Origin: Vombatus ursinus
Lineage: Eukaryota > Chordata > Mammalia > Diprotodontia > Vombatidae
Length of the DNA stretch: 64,000 nucleotides
NCBI RefSeq assembly: GCF_900497805.2
Contig: NW_020954610.1
Location: forward strand, 25,809,882 to 25,873,881
Direction: 5' to 3'
Shown here: positions 22,532 through 32,142 of the stretch, piece after piece
How the letters are laid out: every line of letters begins with the position of its first letter
Position numbering within the stretch: position 1 is the stretch's first letter
Translations under genes and position numbers: made by a program
Notes under the pieces: generated by a model
The model's database searches: none
What the model saw: the letters and a program-made list of their open reading frames with translations, nothing else
Told to the model about the DNA's origin: nothing

Positions 22532-22912
22532 CAGGGTGTCCCAAAATTGTTAGTGCAGCTTAAAGTTTTAAGAACTTCAGAAGTATAAAGGCCATAAAAT
22601 TACAAAAAGCAACATTTTAAAGGTGAATTATTCACCATTTAAAAATATTGCTAGATTTCTTTCTAAAATTCAACACAGCCACTATCTTGTGCTACATACA
22701 CTGCTCTAGTCAACTTTTGAACTTTGTAAAAAATTTCATTTATTTGTTGCTCTGTGACTGAAAGGATTGCATTTGTAATCCTAGCCTTAAAATTATACAG
22801 AGAATTTGAGCTTTTGATTCACATATGACAGTTCTGAAATGTCCCCATTGGGAAAAAAGAAATCTAATGGAAATAGATTAGGGGACCAAAGTGGCCAGGC
22901 AAAGACTTCCTA
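22532..22912 (-). mobile_element. Tc1/mariner-like transposon relic with transposase C-terminus
   Basis: The left end is cagggtgtcccaaaa, a typical mariner-type terminal sequence. On the - strand, 22897-22856 reads WPLWSPNLFPLDFF, matching the catalytic-core signature WPPRSPDLxPLDFF of mariner-type transposases. 22789-22735 then reads ITNAILSVTEQQINEIF in another frame, matching the family C-terminus (IREAIASVTPEMLxxV). At least one frameshift and in-frame stops show it is dead. The 5' part is missing and the sequence passes into an L1 fragment. Confidence 0.75.
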
Positions 22913-22945
22913 CTCTGAGAAAATATCCAGTACTTACATACAGAG

Positions 22946-23605
22946 GGTTATAAAACTGTGCCAACGCTTTGATCCAGCAATACCAAGTCTGTATCCTAAA
23001 GAGATAAAAAAAAAAAGGGAAAAGGACTTATCTGCACAAAAATCTTTAAAGCACCTTTTTGATGGCAAAGAATTGGAAATTGAGGAGATAGATAACCATC
23101 AATTGGGGAATGTGATGAAATACTATTGTGCTACAAGAAATGACAAGCAGGATGATTTTAACAAAACTTGGAAAGATTTGCATGACCTGATGCAAAGTGA
23201 AGTGAGCAAAACTAGAAGAACATTGTACATAGTAACAGCAATATTGTATGATGATCATGACTTAGCTATTCTCAGCAATACAGTGATCCAAGACAATTCC
23301 AAAGGACATATGATAAAAAATGCTGTCCACTTCCAGAGAAAGAAGTGATGGAGTCTGAATGTAGATTGAAACATGCTTTTTTAAAAAACTTTATTTTTCT
23401 CGGAATTTTTTGTCTGTTTTCTTTTATAACATGACTAATATGGAAATATGTTTTGCATGACTGCTGTTATATAATTTATATCAAATTGCTTGCCTTCTCA
23501 ATGAGAGGAAAGAGGAGGAAGAGCAGGAATTTGGGATTAAAAAATTTTTTTGTTGGACATTAAAATTGTTTTTACATGTAATTAGAAAAAATATTAAAAT
23601 TTAAA
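22946..23605 (+). mobile_element. L1 LINE 3' end
   Basis: gggttataaaactgtgccaacgctttgatccagcaatacc, atggcaaagaattggaaattgagg, gaagtgagcaaaactagaagaacattgtacatagtaacagc, a 3' UTR and an A-rich end. A long broken ORF2 tail frame is visible (169 codons with upstream antisense mariner sequence fused by chance). It is 5'-truncated. Confidence 0.9.
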
Positions 23606-23700
23606 AAATATATCATCCAGAAACTGTCACACATACAATACCTGACAGGTTAAAGTTAAAATGATAAATTAATTAAATTTATTATTTGAAACTCGTGGTG

Positions 23701-23840
23701 AAGCTAGGTGGTGCAGTGGATAGGGCACTAGTCCTAGAGTTAGAAGAACCTGAGTTCAAATGCAGCCTCAGACACTTACTAGATGTGTGACCCTAGGCAA
23801 GTCACTTAACCCCAATTGCCTCCTCTCAAAAATAGAAAGA
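23701..23840 (+). mobile_element. tRNA-headed marsupial SINE
   Basis: aagctaggtggtgcagtggatagggc...gagttcaaatgcagcctcagacacttactagatgtgtgacc...cccaattgcctcctctcaaaaatag. Confidence 0.9.
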
Positions 23841-23984
23841 AGTTCACAAAACCACAGAAGGGTAAGAAAAATTAAACTTTCAGTGACTTTCTGGTAAAAC
23901 ATTTTTTGAGAAGTTCTGTTCAATACAGGGTAGTTTGAGAAAGAAGGCACAACCAAGTGGTGGTGGTAGTGGGGACAGGAAAGA

Positions 23985-24490
23985 CTTCATCAAGAACATG
24001 ATGCCTCTTAAAGGAAGAGAGGGAATCAGTGAAGAGGATGGAAGTAACGAGGGAGTGCATTCCAGGCAGAGGGGACACAAGAAAAAGGCATAAATTCAGG
24101 AGATGGAGGGTGGTGGGTTAGGAATAGAGAGAAGGCCAGTTTGGACAGATCATAGACTATGGGAAGGCAAATAGTATCAAAGAATGGAGAGTAAACTGGA
24201 GGGATAACAGCGAGAATTGGAGAAGAGACAGAAGCATTGGTTGTAGAAACAATGGAGGAGAAAAGAACAGCAGCAAGAAGAGCAAAGATAGCAGAGAATA
24301 AGAGCAGTCCTATGGATGTGGAATATGTGGAAAACTTTTGGTCAAGTCAGCAAACATTTTAATAAACATTTACTATATGCCAGGTACTTTGTTAAGTACT
24401 GAGTATACAACGATAATCAAAGACCATTCCTGCCAAAATCCAGTGGAGGAGACAACATGAAAACAACCATGTACAAACAAGCTATATATA
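23985..24490 (-). mobile_element. L2/L3 LINE, reverse strand
   Basis: gagggagtgcattccaggcagaggggac, gaaggccagtttggacagatc and, from 24350, agcaaacattttaataaacatttactatatgccagg...gagacaacatgaaaacaacc are reverse L2/L3 pieces. Confidence 0.7.
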
Positions 24491-24540
24491 TATGTACATA
24501 TACATATACATACACACACATACACACACACGTGTATGTG
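24483..24540. repeat. TA/CA simple repeat
   Basis: tatatatatatgtacatatac followed by cacacacatacacacacac. Confidence 0.9.
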
Positions 24541-24549
24541 ATTTGACCA

Positions 24550-26255
24550 TTATGAAGCTCACACCACAGAAACGCCCTATAAAGGTATCAGACAAGGATG
24601 AAAGCTCCCACTCTCAAGCTCCCACAGCATATTATTCACACCTACATGCTACCAAATAGAGGCATGGGAAAAGGGAGATAAAAGAGAGGAGGAGGGGATT
24701 CTGTTAGTCTAAAGTCATTAACAAAGAGAGTACAGCTACGTACCTGAGACTGTGAGGGCACAAAGCTGCCAGTTATGCCTTGGGATCTGAGCACCCACGC
24801 AGAACTGTGAACAAAGACAGAGCATCTTACATTATCAGTGGTTTCAAAATTATGTAATAATGCTACGCGCTGTTACAAAAAATTATCTTACCTGCCCAAC
24901 TTTTCATAAAACAATTTATGCAAATAGAGAATTACATTAAATATTTTTCTTGTAGCATCGCCATCAATAAGTTTGCAAAGTAACAAACCTTACCTAATAT
25001 TAGATTCAGCAACATCAATCATATCCATATCTATATTTATATATCTATATATAATATGTGCCCAAATATTATTTATACTATATATGTATATGTACATGTA
25101 TATATATATATATGTTTGTGTGTATATACATGCATGCCTGCCATATGTGTGTGTGATCACATGGTGACCTTTAACTATATCTGATGCTTTGTCCAGTGTC
25201 AGTGAAAAATAGGAAGATACTAATTTCTCAACTAATTGCTTACAGAGGTCTTCAGTTACCTGTACCATTCTCCTTACCTATGCATATGATGCTCTAATAT
25301 CAGTAGCTGTAATCACCAGTATTTCTTCTATCAAATGAGGCTGTTTCCAGTTAGTAATTCTGTAAGCCACTTTCTTACAAAGTCAGTTACCCTTTTTTAT
25401 GTCAGACTTGGGTTTGTTTGAAGACAGCTATCATGCCTCTTCTAATTTCTCTTTTCTCCAGGCTTAGTTTTGGTTTTGTATCTGATTTTCTTTGGAAAAA
25501 AATTGTCTTATCTTGCCAGTGTATAATGTATGTACGCTTTCAAGATGCCATTTCAGTCCGTCAAACTCCAGTCTATCAGTAGGTAAACCAGATAGTCTTT
25601 CCTTTCTATCAATAACAGTACTTACATATCTCAAAGATAAGTGCAGTGGATTGTGTTTTCTAGTTTGTGTTTTGCTTTGTTTTTTACTTCATATTTCCTA
25701 ACTATCTCTTGGATTGTTCTGGTTTCAGCTGCTTCAGGGTGTTTTCAAAACAGTTTCGTGTTTCTCCATCACAAAGACATTTTTCTGCTTAAAAGTTAGA
25801 CAATAAAATTTAAATTACATGTAAGTTTAATTGTTGAACATTGAAAACAACTATGTTCTGAGTTTATTTCAATTTTAAAAAAAAAATTTGGAAACCAATT
25901 TATTATATTGTATTTTCCAAAGTGAATGGTTAAGAAATATAGTCAATTTTTTTTGGTAAATTTTATCTTCCATACATTTTTAACCTTGATTTTACACATA
26001 TGTTCAGAATCAGCAAGCAGACATACACACAGAGTTCATCTGTACAAGCCTGTACTAATAGGATGGTAACAGTGGGTGTATTGTTGTGATGTGTTCACAT
26101 TAACTTTTTTTCCATGGCATTTCCCTTTTAGTGCATAAATACATAGATGTTTCCCATTTTGAACAAAGTTCAAATCAAAGTCAACAAAAGTGAGACTAAT
26201 TTAGTGAATTCCCTCCAACTGATAGTGTATACGGTACAGTCATTATTTAATGCAG
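24550..26255. other. Mostly unassigned AT-rich intron sequence
   Basis: It contains a TA-rich microsatellite (about 25020-25130) and a short CR1-like scrap at 25420-25475 (gaagacagctatcatgcctcttctaatttc...ctccaggc). Otherwise nothing nameable. Confidence 0.45.
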
Positions 26256-26259
26256 TAGG

Positions 26260-26720
26260 CACAAAGAAGATCCAATTTGAATGGGCATGTGTCAGATCTC
26301 ATTTAGACACCATAGCCTATAGGGAGTAGATGAAGGAACTAAAAACATTTAGCCAGGAGAAAGGCAAAATTAGAAGGGACATGATAGCTGTCTTCCAGTA
26401 TTTGAAGGTTGTCATGTGGAAAAGGATTAGTTTTATTCTGCTTGGTCTGGGAGGCAGAGCAAGGAGAAGTGGATGGAAACTGAAGACAAGTAGATTAGTG
26501 GTTGAATATACAGAAAATTTTCTGAATAGCAAGAGCTGTCCAAAAGCAGAAGGGACTGATTTGAGAGGTTGTGAGCTTCCTGTAATTACAGGTCTTCAAG
26601 TAGAGACATTATGACCGCTTGTTGAGGAGGATATTGGAGAGGGGTATTTCTGTTCCAGGGGTGAGTTTCCACCTCTGAGGCACTGTTATTCTCTGAGACT
26701 TATGAGATGTTTGTACATAC
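26260..26720 (-). mobile_element. CR1-like LINE fragment, reverse strand
   Basis: ttagccaggagaaaggcaaaattagaagggacatgatagctgtcttccagtatttgaagg...ggtcttcaagtagagac is the reverse of the CR1-like region also seen at 16170-16600. Confidence 0.75.
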
Positions 26721-26831
26721 AAAGCAAGTGTCTGGAGCTTGCATTGGTGGAGTATTTTTAATTTGTGAAAGATTTTTTTTTCCTTGGCGGGGGAGGGGAT
26801 GGGAAGGCTGAAATAGAATCAGCTGTTGGTG

Positions 26832-26846
26832 GTTGCCAATGGCAAC
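26832..26846 (+). promoter_or_regulatory. RFX X-box motif (perfect palindrome)
   Basis: GTTGCC-AAT-GGCAAC fits the RFX-factor X-box consensus GYTRCC-N1-3-RGYAAC exactly and is a perfect 15-bp inverted repeat about a central A. It lies in a repeat-free block (about 26770-27000) of the MOB3B intron. Function is inferred from the motif only. Confidence 0.5.
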
Positions 26847-27113
26847 TCAAGGGGAAAGTAGTGAGCTACTGAAGATCCTCTAAGTGGCAGTTTAGTGTTG
26901 CCAGTCAAAAGGCTTGATCTGAAAATTGGCACAGACTCCTGGGATTATTTTCAATGAACTACATTGTGTTGGGCAATCATTAATGTGGTCAGAAAAGTTA
27001 CTTTTCACTTCAGCTTTTACTTATGCATCATTTGTTCATGCCTGGGGTTCTTTTTCTTTTAGATGCATAGCTGGATAGCTAGTTGAAAGTTAAAATGCAA
27101 AGAATGATGAATT

Positions 27114-27115
<2 letters not shown>

Positions 27116-27152
<37 letters not shown>

Positions 27153-27160
27153 CGTGTTTG
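27116..27160 (+). repeat. (TG)n microsatellite
   Basis: About 14 TG units followed by imperfect ones (tatgtgtgcgtgtttgtg). Confidence 0.95.
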
Positions 27161-27284
27161 TGCACATGCCTATATGTGTTTTGAGGAAAAGTGGAGATCT
27201 TTTTTTTTAATATTCAAATTGTTCATATAAAGGCTAACACCAAAAAAGGTATCTTTTTCATCTTTCTCTCAGACCTCTGAAATC

Positions 27285-27400
27285 CTCAATCAGTCAACAA
27301 GCATTTATTAAATATTTACATCTCAAGCACCATGCTAGGTACAAGAGTTACAAAGAGACAAAATCCCTTGTCCTCAAGAAACTTAATCACATCTTCCTTT
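27285..27400 (-). mobile_element. L2/L3 LINE 3' end, reverse strand
   Basis: tcagtcaacaagcatttattaaatatttacatctcaagcaccatgctagg...tccttgtcctcaagaaactt. Confidence 0.75.
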
Positions 27401-27432
27401 GAAAAGCTGTTCCTGTAGTACATTTAAAAGGT

Positions 27433-29953
27433 AAAGAAAAACCATAATCCTACAATATGTTGTTTACAAGAAACACATTTAAAACAGAAGGATACACACA
27501 GAGTAAAGGTAACAGGCTGGAGCAGACTATATTATGATTCCAGGGCACCTAGGTGGCGCAGTGGATAGAGCACCAGCCCTGGATTCAGGAGGACCTGAGT
27601 TCAAATCCGGCCTCAGACAACACCCATTCTTATTAAAAACACTAGAGAGCATAGGAATAAATGGAGTCTTCCTTAAAATGATAGGTAGCATCTCTCTAAA
27701 AACATCAGCAAGCATTATATGTAATGGGGATAAACTAGAAGTATTTCCAGTAAGATCAGGGGTGAAACAAAGATGGCCATTATCACCACTGTTACTCAAT
27801 ATTGTACTAGAAATGTTAGTTGTAGCAATGCAAAGAAGAAACAAAGCTATCACTTTTTGCAGATGATATGATGGTACACTTAAGAGAAACCTAGAGAATC
27901 AAGTAAAAAATGCTTGAAATAATAAACAACTTTAGAAAAATTGTAGGATATTAAATAAACCACATAAATTATCGACATTTCTTATATATTACTAACAAAG
28001 CGCAACAGCAAGAGGTAGAAAGAGGAATTCCATTCAGAGTTACTGTAGACATTATAAAATATTTGGGAGTCTGCCTACCAAAATAAACCCAGGAACTATA
28101 TGAACATAATTACAAAAGACTTTTCACACAAATAAAGTCAGATCTAAACAATTAGAAAAATATCAGTTTCTTATGGGTAGGCCAAGACAATAATAAAAAT
28201 ATCAGTTCTACTCAAATTCATTTACTTGTTCAGTGCCATACCAATCAAACTATCAAAAATTATTTTATAGAACTAGAAAAAATAATAAGAAAATTCATCT
28301 AGAAGAACAAAAGGTACATGGAATTAATGGAAAGAAATGTAAGGCAAGGTAGCCTAGCCATACCACATCTGAAATTGTATTATAAAGCAACAATCATCAA
28401 AACCACTTGCTACTGGCTAAGAAATAGAGTGGTGGATCAGTGGAAAAAGGTAAAGTACACAAAACACAGTAGTCAGTAACCACAGCAATCAACTATTTGA
28501 CAAATCCAAAGACTCTAGCTTCTGGAATAAAAAGTCACTATCTAACAAAAATTGCTGGGAAAACTGGAAAATAGTATGACAGAAACTGGGCATAGGCCAA
28601 CATCTTATACCCTATACCAAGATAAAGTAAAAATGGGTATAGGATTTAAATATAAAAAATGATACTATAGGCAAACTAGGAGAGCAGGGAATAGTTTACC
28701 TGTCAGATCTGTGGAGGAGGGAAGAATTTATGGCCAAACAAGAGATAGAAAACATTATGAAATGCATAATGAATGATTTTGACTCCATTAAATTGAAAAG
28801 TTTTTGCACAAAGAAAGCCAAAGCAACCAAGATTAGAAGGAAGCAGAAAGCTGGGAAACAGTTTTTACAGGTGTCTCTGATAAAGGCCTCATTTCTAAAA
28901 TATATAAAGAAATGAGTCAAATTTATAAGAATAAAAGTCATTCCCCAATTGATAAATGGTCAGAGGATATGAATAAGCAGTTTTCAGATAAAGAAATTAA
29001 AGTTATCTATAGTCATATGAAAAAATGTTCTAAATCACTGTAGATTAGAGAAATGCAAATCAAAACAACTCTGAGGTACCAAATCACACCTATCAGATTG
29101 GCTAACATGACAAAACAGGAACATGATAAATGTTGGAGAAGATGTGGGAAAATTGGAACACTAATGCATTGTTGGTGGAGTTGTGAACTGATCCAACCAT
29201 TTTGGAAAGCAATTTGGAACTGTGCCTAAAGGGCTATAAAAATGTGCATACCCTTTGACCCAGCAATAGCACTTTTAGGTCTGTATCCCAAAAAGATCAT
29301 ACAAAGGGGAAAAGGACCCACCTGTACAAAAATATGTATAGCAGCTCTTTTTGTAGTGACCAAGAATTTGAAATTGAGGGGATGCTTATCAATTGGGGAA
29401 TGACTGAACAAGTTGTGGTATATCAATGTAATGGATTACTATTGTGTTATAAGAAATGATGAGCAGGTGGACTTCAGAAAAACCTGGAAAGACATATATG
29501 AACTGATGCTAAGTGAAGTGAACTGAACCAGGAGAACATTGCACACAGTAATAGCATTATTGTACAATGACTAGCTTTCATAGACTTGGCTCTTATCAGC
29601 AGTGCAAGGATCTAAGACAACTCCAAAAGACTAATGATGAAAATACTGTCCACATTCAGAGAAAGAACTATAGAATCTGAATGCAGATCTAAGCATACTA
29701 TTTGATCTCTTTTTTCTTTTGTTGTTTCATTTTGTTTATTCTTTCTTGTGGTTCCTTCCATTGGTTCTAATACTTCTTTACAACATGACTAATGTGAAAA
29801 TATGTTTAATAGGAATGTATATGTAGGCCTATATCATATTGCATGCTGTCTTGGGGAGGGGAGAGGGGAAGGAGGGGGAGAAAATTGAAAATCCAAAAAC
29901 TCTTGGAAGTGAATGTTGAAAACTAAAAATAAATAAAACAAAAAATAAAAAAA
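27433..29953 (+). mobile_element. L1 LINE, ORF2 3' half with 3' end, internally deleted
   Basis: A scrap of the endonuclease domain (tacaagaaacacatttaaaacagaagg) precedes a truncated SINE at 27542-27623. Reverse-transcriptase text then resumes. The catalytic motif LFADDMMV is readable at 27853-27876. The C-terminal region follows (ccacctgtacaaaaatatg, tgttggtggagttgtgaactg). The 3' UTR ends in taaaaataaataaaac at about 29950. ORF2 is broken by many stops. Confidence 0.93.
27542..27623 (+). mobile_element. tRNA-headed marsupial SINE, 3'-truncated, inside L1
   Basis: gggcacctaggtggcgcagtggatagagc...gagttcaaatccggcctcagac runs directly into L1 reverse-transcriptase text. The SINE tail and a large part of ORF2 are both missing, which implies a deletion after insertion. 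Confidence 0.88.
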
Positions 29954-29954
29954 A

Positions 29955-30150
29955 GATAGCATCTGTAATCAAGAAACCTTGATTTCAGATCTAGCCTCAC
30001 CTATTAGCTGTGTAACTCAGGGCAATTCACTTAACTACTGTGTGCCTCAGTTTCCTCAGATGCAAAATGTATATAATAATAGCACATACATTCCAGGTTT
30101 ATTATGATGAAATGAGAAATGAGACAATAAAGTCCTTAGCATAAAAAGGA
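29955..30150 (+). mobile_element. MIR/THER-type SINE
   Basis: gatttcagatctagcctcacctattagctgtgtaactcagggcaattc...cctcagtttcctcagatgc...tagcacatacattcc. It follows the L1 tail directly. Confidence 0.75.
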
Positions 30151-30389
30151 ATTAGATTTATGCATAACTTTTCAGAAAGACACCTTGTATAAAAGAAGTG
30201 ACTATACTGTTGCCTGCTCTTTCTACCACTCACAAAAAAAAATACTCAAATCTCTTCTAGCAAAAAAGGCATTACTTTAACCTTCTTCCCCCTTAAATAA
30301 ACCACATGTCACTCTTGCCCTTTACTGCCAAATTTTTAACAATAGTTATATTTCTATTTGGTAATTTTACTTCCTCATTACTCCATCAT

Positions 30390-30625
30390 AGAGGTAGCTA
30401 AGTAGGTAGTGGGTAGAGCACTGGGCCTGGGGTCAAGAAGACCCAAGTTCAAATATGACCTCAGACATTTACTAGCTATGTGATCCTCAGTAAGTCGCTT
30501 AACCTCTGCCATAGTTTCCTTAACTGTAAAATGGGGGTAATAATAGCACCTGCCTCCCAGGATTGTCATGAGGATCAAGTGAGGTAATATTTGTAACGAA
30601 CTTAGCACAGAGTAGAAATTCCTTC
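30390..30625 (+). mobile_element. MIR/THER-type SINE
   Basis: gaggtagctaagtaggtagtggg...acctcagacatttactagctatgtgatcc...ccttaactgtaaaatgggggtaataatagcacctgcctcccag. Confidence 0.85.
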
Positions 30626-30629
30626 CATC

Positions 30630-31830
30630 AGCTCAGGATTAATACTCTCCAGTCTGTATTCTGTCCCAACTATTCTATAGAAATTTCTATTTCTCAGGTT
30701 ACCTTCTACTTATCAGATCTAATAGTTTTTTATTTGTCATTATTTTCTTTGACCTACGTGCCACACTTGAACAACCAACCTTTTCTTCTTGGTGTGCTGC
30801 CCTCTTGACTTCTGCAATAATGAACTCTCATGCCTCTACCTTTCAGATCACTTCTTTGACGTCTTCCCTGACTTAAATGCCCATTCCTTGGATGTAGGCA
30901 CCACCCAAAGCTTTCTCCTTGGCCTTTTTTTCTTCTTTCCACATACCCTGTCATTTGGCTGTATCTTCCACTCCTGGCTTCAGTTATCACTTCTATGCAT
31001 GTGAAAGGTTTTATCTCTAGAAATGACCACTTCCCAAGCTTCAAACCAAAATTTCTATACATTGCCACCTAGCTGCCTCATTAGTACTTCAGACTCCCCA
31101 TGTGCCAAACAAAACTCCTCTTCTCCCTTAAACAAGCTCTTTCTGACCTTCTTATTTAATCCTTCAGTATCATTTCACCCACTCAGGCTTGATATCTTGA
31201 AGTCATTCTTTTGTCTATCTAGTGTCTGAAAAGTCTAAGTCCAGTTTTAAGTTTAAAGCTATTAATGAGCTAAGCTTATTTATTATAGATACTTTGTCTA
31301 TCCCATTAGTTGCCAAATCCTTGTGAGTCTACCTTCACTGTCCTAATTTAGGCCCTCATTGTAGCACACCTGGGCTATTGTAGTGATCTGACTGATTTCC
31401 CTCCTTACAATCTCCCACATTCCAATTCTTCCTACCTATCACTGCCAGAATAATTTTACTACTGCATGTTTCTGATCTTAGAAGCAGCTAGGGGTACAGT
31501 GGATAGACTGTTGGAGCTGGATTCAGGAAGACTTGAGTTCAAATACTGCAGCAAACACTTCCCAGTTGTGTGACTGGGCAAGTCACCTAACCTCTCTTAG
31601 CCTCAGTTTCCTCATCTATAATATGGAGATAATAATAGTACCTACCTCACAAGGTCATCATGAGGATCAAATGAGATAATGTGTAAAAGTGCTATGTAAA
31701 TAGTAGGTATAATTATTGTTGTCATCTTACTCTTGCTAGAAAAGCTTTAGTAGTTCACCATTGCTATTGAACCATAGTCTAAAATATTTAGTCTGACGTT
31801 CAAGTCCTTCAAGAACTAATAATTCATGTT
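30630..31830 (+). mobile_element. L2 LINE, interrupted by a SINE
   Basis: Pyrimidine-rich L2 text: cacttctttgacgtcttccctgac, ccctcattgtagcacacctgggctattgtagtgatctgac, attccaattcttcctacctatcactgcc, then the SINE 31483-31735, then ctagaaaagctttagtagttcaccattgc...gttcaagtccttcaa. No open frame survives. Confidence 0.75.
31483..31735 (+). mobile_element. MIR/THER-type SINE nested in L2
   Basis: agcagctaggggtacagtggatagac...cctcagtttcctcatctataatatggagataataatagtacctacctcac...gatcaaatgagataatg. Confidence 0.85.
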
Positions 31831-31960
31831 TCTATAGTAGTTTCAGGTTTCCAGTGTACTTTTCTCACAGCAACCCTGTAAGGTAGATGCAGCATAAGTA
31901 TTATAATTCCCATTTTGCAGATGAGAAAACTGAGGCCCATGAACACATAAGCAAGTAGTT
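31830..31960 (-). mobile_element. MIR-type SINE, reverse strand
   Basis: ctcacagcaaccctgtaaggtagatgc...cccattttgcagatgagaaaactgaggccca is the reverse MIR core and tail. Confidence 0.8.
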
Positions 31961-32142
31961 GCCAATTTGATCTCCCTTGAAAAGTTTCTCCATGATTAAA
32001 CATTCTCTTTAAAGCAAATGTTAATATTTATCTGAGGCCAAAGAATGGCAGTCACTTCTTACTGATGCAGTACACTTTGTTTCACAGATAATCTCTTGGA
32101 AGGCATGGTTTGTCCAAATTTTGTTAATCTCTAAACATTCAG

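Noticed and set aside
22839-23348. 169-codon open frame
   Set aside because: It begins in antisense mariner sequence and continues in L1 ORF2 C-terminal text, so it is a chance fusion of two dead elements and not a gene.
27534-27866. Overlapping 110- and 108-codon frames on opposite strands
   Set aside because: The frames run across a truncated SINE into L1 reverse-transcriptase sequence, so they are repeat-derived.
30754-31229. Frames of 104 and 68 codons on opposite strands
   Set aside because: The region is decayed L2. There is no conserved domain and no codon pattern.
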